The translations under genes and the position numbers were made by a program. DNA of 18,002 nt from Pseudomonadota bacterium (GTDB lineage: Bacteria; Pseudomonadota; Alphaproteobacteria; Caulobacterales; Caulobacteraceae), in NCBI GenBank assembly GCA_023390245.1, contig JAEWDF010000037.1:1-18002 (forward strand), read 5' to 3'. The notes beneath the pieces are model-generated. The model was not told the DNA's origin and did no database searches. It worked only from the letters and a program-made list of their open reading frames with translations. Every line of letters begins with the position of its first letter. Positions within the stretch are counted from its first letter, which is position 1. Below are positions 6,710 through 13,677 of this stretch, one piece after another.

Positions 6710-6830
6710 AGACCAGGAATCGTCCAACTGCGGCGCCCGCAAGGTCATTTCGGGGCGGGCGCAACAATCCGAAACATTGCGGATTACCCCTTGGCGGGCG
6801 TCGGGCCCGCGTAACCGGGGAAGATATCCC

Positions 6831-7316
6831 ATGACGATCAAGAACGCTCTTCTGGCCGGCGCCGCCGCCGCCTTCCTGACCGCCGCGCCGGCCCTGGCGC
6901 AAGACGCGACCCCGCCGGCCCAGGATCCGGCGGCGACCGCCGCCCCCGCCCAGCCGTCCAGCCTGACGCTGACGCCGGGCGCCAACGTCCGTGGTCCCGA
7001 TGGCGCTCTCGGCCAGCTCGAAGGCGTTCAGAGCAACGCCCAGGGCCAGCAGGAGCTGACCGTGCGCGGCGCCGACGGCCAGGTCCGGGGTGTGCCGCTG
7101 GCGGGCATCCGTCAAGAGGGCCAGGACGTGGTGGTGGACTACACCAAGGCCGAATTCGACGCCGCCGCCCCGGTTGCGGGCGAAGGCGCGGCCCCGGCTC
7201 CGGCTCCGGCCCCTGCGCCGTCGACCGATCCGGCGATGACCGAACCGGCCGATCCTTCGATGACCCAGGATCCCATGACGCCGCCCACCGGCGAGACGCC
7301 GGTCGAACCGCAGTAA
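6831..7316 (+). CDS. Exported PRC-barrel-like protein 1
   Basis: A 161-residue predicted secreted protein. The signal peptide MTIKNALLAGAAAAFLTAAP ends ALA-QD, with cleavage after about residue 23. A single small beta-rich module at about 45-107 (LTPGANVRGPDGALGQLEGV, then LTVRGADGQVRGVPLAGIRQ) resembles PRC-barrel proteins. An Ala/Pro-rich tail (119-161) contains an AP repeat and looks disordered. GGGGAAG lies 7 nt before the ATG. Its function is unknown; related exported proteins are frequent in Caulobacteraceae. The next gene encodes a second protein of the same kind, so the two may act together in the envelope. The PRC assignment rests on pattern only. Confidence 0.7.
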   Translation: MTIKNALLAGAAAAFLTAAPALAQDATPPAQDPAATAAPAQPSSLTLTPGANVRGPDGALGQLEGVQSNAQGQQELTVRGADGQVRGVPLAGIRQEGQDVVVDYTKAEFDAAAPVAGEGAAPAPAPAPAPSTDPAMTEPADPSMTQDPMTPPTGETPVEPQ

Positions 7317-7328
7317 GCATTAACCGTT
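7304..7328 (+). promoter_or_regulatory. Near-match EcfG promoter before the second PRC-like gene
   Basis: CGAAC (7304-7308), 16 nt, then CGTT (7325-7328). This differs from the EcfG consensus GGAAC-N16-CGTT by the first base only. It overlaps the end of the preceding gene and would start transcription near 7335, about 43 nt before the ATG at 7378. One mismatch in the -35 makes this much weaker evidence than the five perfect sites elsewhere in the window. Confidence 0.3.
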
Positions 7329-7330
7329 AT

Positions 7331-7352
7331 GGCCGGGCCGGAAGGTCCGGCC
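7331..7352 (+). other. GNRA-loop hairpin between the two PRC-like genes
   Basis: GGCCGGGCC (7331-7339) pairs with GGTCCGGCC (7344-7352) around a GGAA tetraloop: nine pairs including one G-T. No T run follows, so it could attenuate, stabilise or process the transcript rather than terminate it. It would lie at the very 5' end of an RNA begun at the near-match EcfG promoter. Confidence 0.5.
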
Positions 7353-7377
7353 ATGACTTCAATTGAGGGAGGTTCCC

Positions 7378-7890
7378 ATGCTTCGAGTCAGTCTCTCTGC
7401 GGTCGGCCTCGCCGCCGCGGTTCTCGCCGGCCCCGCGGCCGCCCAGGTCCTGGGCGGCAATGTCGCCGGCGGCGTCACCGGAAACGTCGGCGTGCAGACG
7501 CCGCCGCTCGGCCAGGCGACGACCCCGGCCCAGGACGCCATCCGCGGCGCCGGGCAGGCGACGCGTGACACGCTTCGGGACGCCGGCGAACTGGCGCGGG
7601 ACGCGGCGCCCTCGGCCCAGGTCGAAACCGGCGCCCAGGTTGACGCCCAGATGCACGGGAATCAGACTCGCGGGAATGCTCAGGCCGGAGCCGAGGTCTC
7701 GGCCGGCGCCATGGTGCACGGACCGGACGGCCGGATGCTTGGCCAGGTGACGGACGTGGCGCGGGACGCGGCCGGTCGCGTCGAGGGCTATGTCGTGCGC
7801 ACCGCCGACGGGGCGCAGCGCACCCTGCCGGCCGCCAGCGCCTCGGTGCAGGGCGGCGCCGTGGTGGCGTCCGAAGGCGATCTGCGCTGA
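7378..7890 (+). CDS. Exported PRC-barrel-like protein 2
   Basis: A 170-residue predicted secreted protein. The signal peptide MLRVSLSAVGLAAAVLAGPA is cleaved after AAA, near residue 22. Residues 50-105 are polar and rich in Ala, Gln and Asp with repeated RDA and GAQ words, perhaps helical or disordered. A module at about 108-168 (SAGAMVHGPDGRMLGQVTDVARDAAGRVEGYVVRT, then QRTLPAASASVQGGAVVAS) has the GxVxDVxxxxxGxVxGYVV pattern of a PRC-barrel domain. GGGAGG lies 6 nt before the ATG at 7378. It is paired with a similar gene upstream and followed by a strong hairpin terminator. Function unknown. Confidence 0.72.
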   Translation: MLRVSLSAVGLAAAVLAGPAAAQVLGGNVAGGVTGNVGVQTPPLGQATTPAQDAIRGAGQATRDTLRDAGELARDAAPSAQVETGAQVDAQMHGNQTRGNAQAGAEVSAGAMVHGPDGRMLGQVTDVARDAAGRVEGYVVRTADGAQRTLPAASASVQGGAVVASEGDLR

Positions 7891-7921
7891 ACCGGTTTTC
7901 CGGACATGACCGGACATGAAG

Positions 7922-7949
7922 AAGGGCGGCCCGGGAACGGGCCGCCCTT
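7922..7949. terminator. Bidirectional hairpin terminator
   Basis: AAGGGCGGCCC (7922-7932) pairs perfectly with GGGCCGCCCTT (7939-7949) around a 6-nt loop. It lies between two convergent genes, the PRC-like gene ending at 7890 and the glsB-like gene ending at 7970. T tails are short on both strands. Confidence 0.75.
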
Positions 7950-7969
7950 CGACGTTCTGGACGGGGCGA

Positions 7970-8212
7970 TCAGGCGCGTCGCTTGATCAGGCCCAGCAGG
8001 AACAGCAGGATCACCGCGCCGATGGTGGCGATGATGGTCGATCCGATCCAGCCGCCCCAGGCGATGCCCAGCGCATTGGCGATGAAGCCGCCGATCAGGG
8101 CGCCGACGACGCCGACGATCAGATTGGTCAGCAGGCCGTGATTGCGGCCCATGATCTGTTCCGCGAGCCAGCCCGCGATGATGCCGATGATGATCCAGGC
8201 GATGATGCCCAT
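7970..8212 (-). CDS. GlsB/YeaQ/YmgE-family small membrane protein
   Basis: An 80-residue protein of the family named transglycosylase-associated protein. Three hydrophobic segments cover nearly its whole length: IIAWIIIGIIAGWLAEQIMG, NLIVGVVGALIGGFIANALG and WIGSTIIATIGAVILLFLLGLI. The glycine patterns GWLAEQIMGRNHGLLTNLIVGVVGALIGG are diagnostic. The family is often stress- or stationary-phase-induced in other bacteria, but no EcfG-type promoter is visible within 100 nt upstream. A GGAGG lies about 11 nt before the ATG. Its biochemical role is not established. Confidence 0.92.
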   Translation of the reverse strand: MGIIAWIIIGIIAGWLAEQIMGRNHGLLTNLIVGVVGALIGGFIANALGIAWGGWIGSTIIATIGAVILLFLLGLIKRRA

Positions 8213-8389
8213 AGCTCGAAACCCTCCTCTGAAAAGCCAAGCTGTCCACCTTAATGCATCCGGCCGTCACCGGTTGCGTGGGATAACGCCGTCATTCCCC
8301 TGTCACGCGACGACGGCACGAGGTTTGCGCCATTCCGGGCGAGCCGTCCCGCTTCGGGACAGGCCGACAGAGAGGGAATGAGGGGCGAC

Positions 8390-8767
8390 ATGGCCACCGA
8401 CATCGATCTCCACCTGGGCCGCCGCCTGCGTCGCCGCCGGCGGCTGCTGGGCCTGACCCAGCAGCAGCTGGCCATGCAGGTCGGCATCCGTTTCCAGCAG
8501 ATCCAGAAGTACGAATGCGGCGCCAACCGCATCTCGGCCGCGCGCCTGTGGCAGCTGGCCGAGGCGCTGGAGACGCCGGTCAGCTATTTCTACGACGGCC
8601 TGGCCGAGGCCATGGAGCGCCGGGAGACCGCCGCCGGCGGCGAGATGTTTTCGCGCAAGGAGACGCTGGACCTGATCCAGGCCTACTACCAGTTGGGCGA
8701 GCGCCCGCGCCGCCGGCTGCTGGACCTGGCCAAGTCGCTGCACACCGAGACCGACGCGGTTTCCTGA
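8390..8767 (+). CDS. XRE-family transcriptional regulator
   Basis: A 125-residue protein with an N-terminal Cro/C1 helix-turn-helix: LGRRLRRRRRLLGLTQQQLAMQVGIRFQQIQKYECGANRISAARLWQLAEALETPVSYFYDGL. The recognition helix is near RFQQIQKYE. The C-terminal part (SRKETLDLIQAYYQLGERPRRRLLDLAKSL) forms a short helical tail seen in a group of regulators abundant in Caulobacter and Rhizobiales. I chose ATG 8390 (MATDIDLHLG) because GAGGGG lies 5 nt upstream; ATG 8378 would add four residues with poorer spacing. The upstream region holds a small hairpin (GTCCCG-CTT-CGGGAC near 8349-8363). Its targets are unknown. Confidence 0.88.
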   Translation: MATDIDLHLGRRLRRRRRLLGLTQQQLAMQVGIRFQQIQKYECGANRISAARLWQLAEALETPVSYFYDGLAEAMERRETAAGGEMFSRKETLDLIQAYYQLGERPRRRLLDLAKSLHTETDAVS

Positions 8768-8788
8768 TCGGCCGGGGTGGGCTAAGCC
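8764..8788 (+). promoter_or_regulatory. Possible leaderless promoter of the HisN-like gene
   Basis: GCTAAGCC (8781-8788) resembles the Caulobacter -10 consensus GCTANAWC and stands 7 nt before the ATG at 8796, so transcription would start about at the start codon. The -35 is poor (CTGATCG at 8764-8770, 10-nt spacer) and overlaps the preceding stop codon. The layout GGCTAAG followed by a C-rich run and ATG is close to that before the PfkB gene at 217-233. Confidence 0.35.
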
Positions 8789-8795
8789 CCGCCCC

Positions 8796-9596
8796 ATGAC
8801 CCCGCAGGACGCCGCCGAATTCGAAGCCTTCGCCGTCGAGCTGGCCCGGGAGGCCGCGCGCGTCACCCTGCCCTTCTTCCGCTCGGACATCGGGCACGAG
8901 GACAAGGGCGGCGACCGGGGCTTCGATCCGGTCACCGAGGCGGACCGGCAGGCCGAGGCCGCGATCCGGCGGATGATCGCTGGCCGCTATCCGGACCACG
9001 GCGTGATCGGCGAGGAGTACGGCGAGGACCGGCCCGAGGCGGAGCAGGTCTGGGTGCTGGACCCCATCGACGGGACGCGGGCCTTCATCTCGGGCCTGCC
9101 GCTGTGGACCACCCTGATCGCCCTGCGGCGCGAGGGCTGGCCGGCCGTAGGCGTGATCGCCCAGCCCTATCTGGACGAGATCTTCCTGGGCGGCCCGTCC
9201 GGCGCGCGCCTGCTGCGGGGCGGCGCCGAGACGCCGCTGGCGGTGCGGTCCTGCGACCGGCTGGCCGAGGCCGTCATCTCCACCACCGATCCGGCCCTCT
9301 TCACGCCGCCAGAAGGAGAAGCCTGGGCCCAGGTGCGGGCCGCCGCCCGCCTGGCCCGGCTGGGATGCGACGCCTACGCCTACGCCATGGTGGCGGCGGG
9401 ACGGATGGACCTGGTCGCCGAGGCGGGCCTGAAGCCGTGGGACTGGTCCGCCCTGGTTCCGGTGATCGAGGCGGCGGGCGGCACGGTCGTCAACTGGCGC
9501 GGCCAGGCGCCCGACGACGCCGGCCAGATCCTGGCCGTCGGCGACGCCCGCCTGATCGACCAGGCCCTGACGACCCTGAAACGCGCGGCGGCGTAG
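8796..9596 (+). CDS. hisN: Inositol monophosphatase-family phosphatase, probable HisN histidinol-phosphatase
   Basis: A 266-residue Mg-dependent phosphatase. Metal-site motifs are Glu73 in GEEYG, and Asp89 and Asp92 in WVLDPIDGTRAFISGLPLWTTLIAL (86-110). The C-terminal motif KPWDWSALVPVIEAAGG carries the last metal-binding Asp. The N-terminal DPVTEADRQAE is also typical. The phrase DPIDGTRAFISGLPLW is characteristic of the HisN subgroup, which removes phosphate from L-histidinol phosphate in histidine synthesis, rather than of SuhB or CysQ. The gene begins 28 nt after the XRE gene with no Shine-Dalgarno but with a GCTA box just upstream. Other sugar or nucleotide phosphates cannot be excluded. 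Confidence 0.82.
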   Translation: MTPQDAAEFEAFAVELAREAARVTLPFFRSDIGHEDKGGDRGFDPVTEADRQAEAAIRRMIAGRYPDHGVIGEEYGEDRPEAEQVWVLDPIDGTRAFISGLPLWTTLIALRREGWPAVGVIAQPYLDEIFLGGPSGARLLRGGAETPLAVRSCDRLAEAVISTTDPALFTPPEGEAWAQVRAAARLARLGCDAYAYAMVAAGRMDLVAEAGLKPWDWSALVPVIEAAGGTVVNWRGQAPDDAGQILAVGDARLIDQALTTLKRAAA

Positions 9597-9627
9597 GGCG
9601 CGCCCGCAATCGGGGCGGAACGCGGTC

Positions 9628-10671
9628 CTAGGCGGCGGGGATTTCCGCGGACTCCGGCTGGGCGGCGGGGGCGACCGGCGACAGGTCCTGCACCGGCGAG
9701 ACGTAGTCGGCCATGGCGTCGAACTCCTTGAGGAACAGGGCGCGCATGTCGTCCGCCTCCATCATCACCTCGTGCCGGGCGCCGGGAACCTCGACATAGC
9801 GGCCCCGGCCCAGGCGCTTGGCGGCCCAGCGGTTGGTCTGTTTCCACACCACCTCGTCGGCGTCGGCCTGGACGATGCAGACCGGAATCCGCACGCTCTT
9901 CAGCGCCTTGGGCTTCAGAGCCCGTTCGCCGGCGTCGAGGGCGAAGGCCAGCCAGCCGTAGGTGGGGCCGCCGATCGCCAGGTGCGGGCAGGCGTAGAGC
10001 TGTTGGCGCCACAGTTCGTAGCGCGTCTCGTCCGAGGTCAGGGCGTCCTCCTCGAAGGTGTGGTCGAACGGATCGTCGGGGTCGCCCAGCACATAGTCGC
10101 CCGCGTGGCCGTGGCGGATGTTCCAGCGCACCGCCAGCCTGACCGACCACATCGAGCGCTTGCCGGTCCTGATCCGCAGCATGGGGCTGGACAGGACCGC
10201 GCCGGAGAAACGGCTCTCGCCGCTTTCCAGGGTCAGCAGGTTCAGGCAGGCGCCCATGGAATGGCCGACCATGACCCACGGCTTGGGGCAGCGCGCCTCG
10301 AAGGCGTCCAGCAGGCGATTGTAGTCGTCCAGGAATTCCTCGACCGCGCGGGCGTGCCCCTTGAGCCGGTCGGGCAGCAGGCGGGCCGACAGGCCCTGGC
10401 CGCGCCAGTCATGGGCCAGCACGCACCAGCCGCGCGCCAGGAAGTTGCCGATGATCTCGAAATACTTCTCGATCGGCTCGGTGCGGCCGGGACTCAGCAC
10501 CACGGTGCCGCGCGGCTTCTCGGCGACGAGGGCCGAGGGCGTCCACACCGCCGCGCGCAGGCGCAGGCCGCCGGCGCCGCGGAACCAGTCGCCCTCGCCG
10601 CCCGGCGGGGAAGACGCGCCTGGGACCCCCATCAGCGGGGCGTTGGCGGCGAAGGCTTGGGCGCGGTTCAC
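9628..10671 (-). CDS. Alpha/beta hydrolase, lysophospholipase/monoacylglycerol lipase-like
   Basis: A 347-residue serine hydrolase (Hydrolase_4, PldB-like). It has GTVVLSPGRTEPIEKYFEII, the oxyanion/loop segment LAHDWRGQGLSARLLPD, the nucleophile elbow VGHSMG with Ser138, an acid in VQADADEVV (Asp270 or Asp272) and the catalytic His300 in GARHEVMME. A Pro/Ala-rich tail ends the protein. No signal peptide is seen, so a cytosolic or membrane-associated lysophospholipid or glyceride hydrolase is likely. The start is GTG 10671, overlapping the TGA of the methyltransferase-like gene (GTGA), which implies translational coupling. The reading frame stays open much further upstream, but there it only shadows the methyltransferase gene. 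Confidence 0.87.
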   Translation of the reverse strand: MNRAQAFAANAPLMGVPGASSPPGGEGDWFRGAGGLRLRAAVWTPSALVAEKPRGTVVLSPGRTEPIEKYFEIIGNFLARGWCVLAHDWRGQGLSARLLPDRLKGHARAVEEFLDDYNRLLDAFEARCPKPWVMVGHSMGACLNLLTLESGESRFSGAVLSSPMLRIRTGKRSMWSVRLAVRWNIRHGHAGDYVLGDPDDPFDHTFEEDALTSDETRYELWRQQLYACPHLAIGGPTYGWLAFALDAGERALKPKALKSVRIPVCIVQADADEVVWKQTNRWAAKRLGRGRYVEVPGARHEVMMEADDMRALFLKEFDAMADYVSPVQDLSPVAPAAQPESAEIPAA

Positions 10672-11576
10672 TCGGGCTTCCTGAATTTCAGCGTCATGCG
10701 GTCGCTCTCGCCGATTTCCTCGTACTTCGACCGGTCGAACGTCGGGTCGGCGGACTGCCCCCGCGGAGCCGTCAGCCGGATCGGCGGCAGGGTCTCGACG
10801 CCGAAGGGGTGGTCCTTGGTGTCGTTCGCGTTCGCATTGACCTCGGAGGCGGCGACGAAGATGAAGCCGGCCTCGGCCGCGAGCTGGCGCACGAAGGCTT
10901 CCTGGACATAGCCGTTGGCGGCGGCGGGGTCCTGGTCTTCTTCCGGCCCCAGCCGGTGCTGTTCGACGCCCAGGATGCCGCCTGGACGCAGGGCGGCGTA
11001 GGCGTCGGCGAAGGCCTTTTCGGCGATACCCGCCGCCATCCAGCTGTGGATGGCGCGCAGGAACAGCGCCAGGTCGACCGTGCCGGCGGGCGCGACCGGC
11101 CCGGTGGTCGCGCCGAAATGGGTGAATTGCGGCTCGCCGTAAAGCCGGCGGTCGTTGGAGAAGCGGGCCTGGAAGGCCGCGTTCAGGGCCGCCTGGGCGG
11201 GATCGGCGCCTGGGCCTTCGGCGAACAGGGCGGCGATGTAGCCGCCCTTGCCCCGCGCCAGATAGGGGGCGAGAATCTCGGCGTACCAGCCGCTGCCCGG
11301 CCAGAACTCCAGCACCGTCATGCTGGGCTGCAGGCCGAAGAAGCGCAGCGTCTCCATCGGGTGGCGGAAGGCGTCGCGCGGCCGGTCGCGGGCGCGCCAG
11401 GGACCGGCGACCGCCCATTCCAGCGATCCTTCCGGCGGGCCCTGCGGCGCGGGCGCCGCCTCGGGCTTGTCCTGCTTGCGGCCGCAGCCGGCAAGGGCCG
11501 CCGTCAGGCCCGCGCCGCCCGCCAACACCGAACGGCGCGACATCTGCGCCGCCAAGGCCTCCCAATCCCGCGTCAT
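10668..11576 (-). CDS. Methyltransferase-like lipoprotein with Tat-type signal (COG4798-like)
   Basis: A 302-residue protein whose N-terminus carries SRRSVLAGGAGLTAALAGC: a twin-arginine-like pair, a hydrophobic core and a perfect lipobox LAGC (Cys31). After a Pro/Gln linker comes a Rossmann-type methyltransferase domain: RDAFRHPMETLRFFGLQPSMTVLEFWPGSGWYAEILAPYL (motif I), then HFGATTGPVAPAGTVDLALFLRAIHSW and LRPGGILGVEQHR. This matches the predicted methyltransferases of COG4798, which usually have signal peptides even though S-adenosylmethionine is cytosolic; their substrate is unknown. Start 11576 has GAGGGC 5 nt upstream. ATG 11543 would give a shorter signal. Coupled to the hydrolase through GTGA. 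Confidence 0.82.
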   Translation of the reverse strand: MTRDWEALAAQMSRRSVLAGGAGLTAALAGCGRKQDKPEAAPAPQGPPEGSLEWAVAGPWRARDRPRDAFRHPMETLRFFGLQPSMTVLEFWPGSGWYAEILAPYLARGKGGYIAALFAEGPGADPAQAALNAAFQARFSNDRRLYGEPQFTHFGATTGPVAPAGTVDLALFLRAIHSWMAAGIAEKAFADAYAALRPGGILGVEQHRLGPEEDQDPAAANGYVQEAFVRQLAAEAGFIFVAASEVNANANDTKDHPFGVETLPPIRLTAPRGQSADPTFDRSKYEEIGESDRMTLKFRKPE

Positions 11577-11594
11577 GCCTGCCCTCAATAGACC

Positions 11595-11620
11595 GGCTCC
11601 GCGCACGGCGGCGCGGAGCC
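11595..11620 (-). terminator. Hairpin downstream of the entericidin gene
   Basis: GGCTCCGCGC (11595-11604) pairs perfectly with GCGCGGAGCC (11611-11620) around a 6-nt loop. It lies about 80 nt past the entericidin stop codon on the minus strand and just before the methyltransferase start. No T run follows, so termination efficiency is uncertain. Between it and 11702 I see no gene. Confidence 0.5.
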
Positions 11621-11701
11621 TCAGTCGATTGGATTAGAGGGGTTCGCGCGTCGGGTCAAAACGGGACTGGGCCAAGAGGCCGATCGAGCGCGCTGGCGGG
11701 A

Positions 11702-11839
11702 TCAGCAGGTCTGGCCTTGGGCGCATTCCTCGACGGCCTGGCCGGCGGCCTGGGCGTCGCGGCCGGCGCCGGCGACGGTGTTGCAGGCGGCCACGGTCAG
11801 GGCGGCGGCGGCGGCGAACAGGACGAAAATCTTGCGCAT
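11702..11839 (-). CDS. Entericidin-like small lipoprotein
   Basis: A 45-residue lipoprotein precursor, MRKIFVLFAAAAALTVAAC, with lipobox VAAC (Cys19), followed by NTVAGAGRDAQAAGQAVEEC. The sequence CNTVxGAGxDxxAAGxAV is the hallmark of the EcnA/EcnB entericidin family. In enterobacteria these are stationary-phase lipoproteins proposed as a toxin-antidote pair. Alphaproteobacterial members are common and often under the general stress response. The extra cysteines near the C-terminus (ECAQGQTC) are unusual. AGGAG lies 7 nt before the ATG at 11839; the frame is open further upstream, but that part overlaps the kinase gene. A perfect EcfG promoter at 11879-11903 drives it. Confidence 0.88.
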   Translation of the reverse strand: MRKIFVLFAAAAALTVAACNTVAGAGRDAQAAGQAVEECAQGQTC

Positions 11840-11876
11840 GGAGCGTCTCCTGGTGAAGCCCGCGGGCTGTGCGACT

Positions 11877-13673
11877 TCAACGTGGCGGGGCGTCGGGAGT
11901 TCCGGCCAGGTCATGCGGATCGATCGGCGTGGCGGCCTCGGGGGTGGCGAACACCATGCGCGCCAGGGCGCCGCCGCCCGGCGCGGGGACCAGTTCGGCC
12001 TCGCCGCGCAATTGCTTGGCGAAGGCGCTCATCAGGGTGCGGCCGACCCCCGCCTTGGCGGCCGAGGCCGCGCCCGGCCCGTCGTCCTCGACCTCCAGCA
12101 CGCTGGTGTCGCCCCGGACCTTGAAGCGGACCTTCAGCTCGCCGCCGCGCCCGGCGAAGGCGTGCTTCTGGGCGTTGCTGATCGCCTCGACCAGCCACAG
12201 GGCCAGGGGGGCCAGTTTGTCGGGATCGACATAGAGGGAATCGGCCTCGACCGAACTGACCACGACGGGGCCGCGCCCCGCCTCGCTGGCGATCAGCTGG
12301 CCGACCAGTTCGGTCAGGAAGTCGCGGGCGTCGGCATGGCGGATGTCGTCGCTCTGGTAGAGGGTGCGATAGATCAGGGCCAGGGCCGAGATGCGCTGGC
12401 GCGTGTCGGCGAGCGCCGCCTTGGCCGCCGCGTCCGTCAGGCTGCGCTGCTGCATCGACAGCAGCGAGGAGATGATCTGGAGATTGTTCTTCACCCGGTG
12501 GTGGATCTCGCGCATCAGCGCGTCCTTCTCCGCCAGGGCGTCGGTCAGCGAGCGGTCGCGCAGGGTGATGGCCTCGGCCATCTCGTCCAGGGTCCGGGCC
12601 ATGACGCGAATCTCGGAGGGCGCGTTCATCGCCTGGAGCGGGCGGACGGAGAATCGGCCCTTGGCGTAGATGGCCGCGACCCGCTCCAGATAGTCCAGCC
12701 AGCGGATGAAGATGCGCTCCGACAGCAGCATAACGGCGGCGAAGGCGGTCAGCCAGGCGCCGAGCGGCAGCAGCAGGGTGCCGATGGGGTTCAGCCGGGC
12801 CCAGGACAGCAGGCCCGGCGAAGGAGCGGACAGCAGGGCGTAGAGGTCGCCGCCCGCCAGGGCCGCGCCGGCGTAGTCCCGTCGGCGGCCGTCGGAATCG
12901 CGGGCCTCGAACACGGCCGAGCCCTTGGCCTGGGCGCGCGCCACCCAGCCGCGCAGGTCGGCGGGGGCCCGCAGATCGAAGACGGCGGGGGCGCTGGCGA
13001 CCAGCACCACTCCGTCGACATCGGTCAGCGCCGCCGCCGAGCCGCGAGGCAGGGCGCGGTCGGCCGTGTCCGGCTGCAGCGAGGCCAGGGGGATGACCGC
13101 GGCCATGGCGCCGTCGAAGGTTCCTCGCGGGCGCTCGGAGCGGATGGCCACCACCAGGGCCGGCGGCGCCCCGGCGGTCCGAGGCGCGCGCGTGACCACC
13201 AGGCGGTCGCCCCGGCGCAGGCGCTGGAACCAGCGCTGGTCCGAGACCTCGGTCAGGGTCGGGGTCCGTCCTGGCAGGTCGCTGGACGCGCAGACGGCGT
13301 GGCCGGTGGGGCTCAGCCGATACAGGCCTTCATAGCCCTCCAGCTGGTCGACCAGCGCCGCCAGGCGCGGCGCGCAATAGGGGCCCAGGGAATCCGGGCT
13401 GAGGGCGCGCAACAGCACCTGGGCGCCGTCCAGCCGGGCCTTTGCGCTGGCCGCGCTGCGCTCGGCCGCCAGCAGCAGGCCCGCGCGCCGGTCTTCCGCC
13501 TGCCGGCGGAAATCCGCCTGGGTCTGGATCAGACTCAGGATGAAGATCGGCAGCAGGGCCAGGGCCATGGCCGCGCCCAGGCGGAAGCGCACGCCCTCGA
13601 AGCGGCCGGCGCGCCAGCCCCGGCCGCTTCGGCGTCCCGACGCCGGCGCGGGCGTTGTGGTCGCCCTGGCCAA
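11877..13673 (-). CDS. phyK: PhyK-like membrane sensor histidine kinase (HisKA_2 family)
   Basis: A 598-residue kinase. TM1 (about 32-50, LGAAMALALLPIFILSLIQ) and TM2 (about 296-322) enclose a roughly 245-residue periplasmic sensor region of Cache-like size. Then follow a HAMP-like linker and the HisKA_2 box LMREIHHRVKNNLQIISSLLSMQQR with probable phospho-His392. The ATPase has an N-box LWLVEAISNAQKHAF (Asn500) and a VEDDGPG G1 box. In Caulobacter the kinase PhyK is encoded next to sigT and controls PhyR, so the same role is inferred here. Only 4 nt separate it from ecfG. The annotated start is TTG 13673 with a weak ribosome-binding site; GTG 13592 would remove the basic N-terminal 27 residues. 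Its last codons contain the entericidin promoter. Confidence 0.88.
   Translation of the reverse strand: MARATTTPAPASGRRSGRGWRAGRFEGVRFRLGAAMALALLPIFILSLIQTQADFRRQAEDRRAGLLLAAERSAASAKARLDGAQVLLRALSPDSLGPYCAPRLAALVDQLEGYEGLYRLSPTGHAVCASSDLPGRTPTLTEVSDQRWFQRLRRGDRLVVTRAPRTAGAPPALVVAIRSERPRGTFDGAMAAVIPLASLQPDTADRALPRGSAAALTDVDGVVLVASAPAVFDLRAPADLRGWVARAQAKGSAVFEARDSDGRRRDYAGAALAGGDLYALLSAPSPGLLSWARLNPIGTLLLPLGAWLTAFAAVMLLSERIFIRWLDYLERVAAIYAKGRFSVRPLQAMNAPSEIRVMARTLDEMAEAITLRDRSLTDALAEKDALMREIHHRVKNNLQIISSLLSMQQRSLTDAAAKAALADTRQRISALALIYRTLYQSDDIRHADARDFLTELVGQLIASEAGRGPVVVSSVEADSLYVDPDKLAPLALWLVEAISNAQKHAFAGRGGELKVRFKVRGDTSVLEVEDDGPGAASAAKAGVGRTLMSAFAKQLRGEAELVPAPGGGALARMVFATPEAATPIDPHDLAGTPDAPPR
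11879..11903 (-). promoter_or_regulatory. EcfG-dependent promoter of the entericidin gene
   Basis: On the minus strand, GGAAC (11903-11899), exactly 16 nt, then CGTT (11882-11879): a perfect match to the EcfG consensus. It lies within the last codons of the kinase gene and overlaps its TGA. Transcription would begin near 11873, giving a leader of about 35 nt before the ATG at 11839. Confidence 0.85.
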
Positions 13674-13677
13674 CCGT

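Noticed and set aside
5000..6814. 604-codon open frame on the plus strand opposite the MprF-like gene
   Set aside because: Low-complexity Gln/Arg/Gly/Ala-rich translation caused by high GC on the antisense strand; the minus-strand frame has clear membrane spans and DUF2156 motifs.
10672..11565. Upstream extension of the hydrolase reading frame, which would give a 645-residue protein
   Set aside because: The extra 298 residues are Arg/Pro/Gly-rich shadow of the methyltransferase-like gene; the GTG at 10671 overlaps that gene's stop codon.
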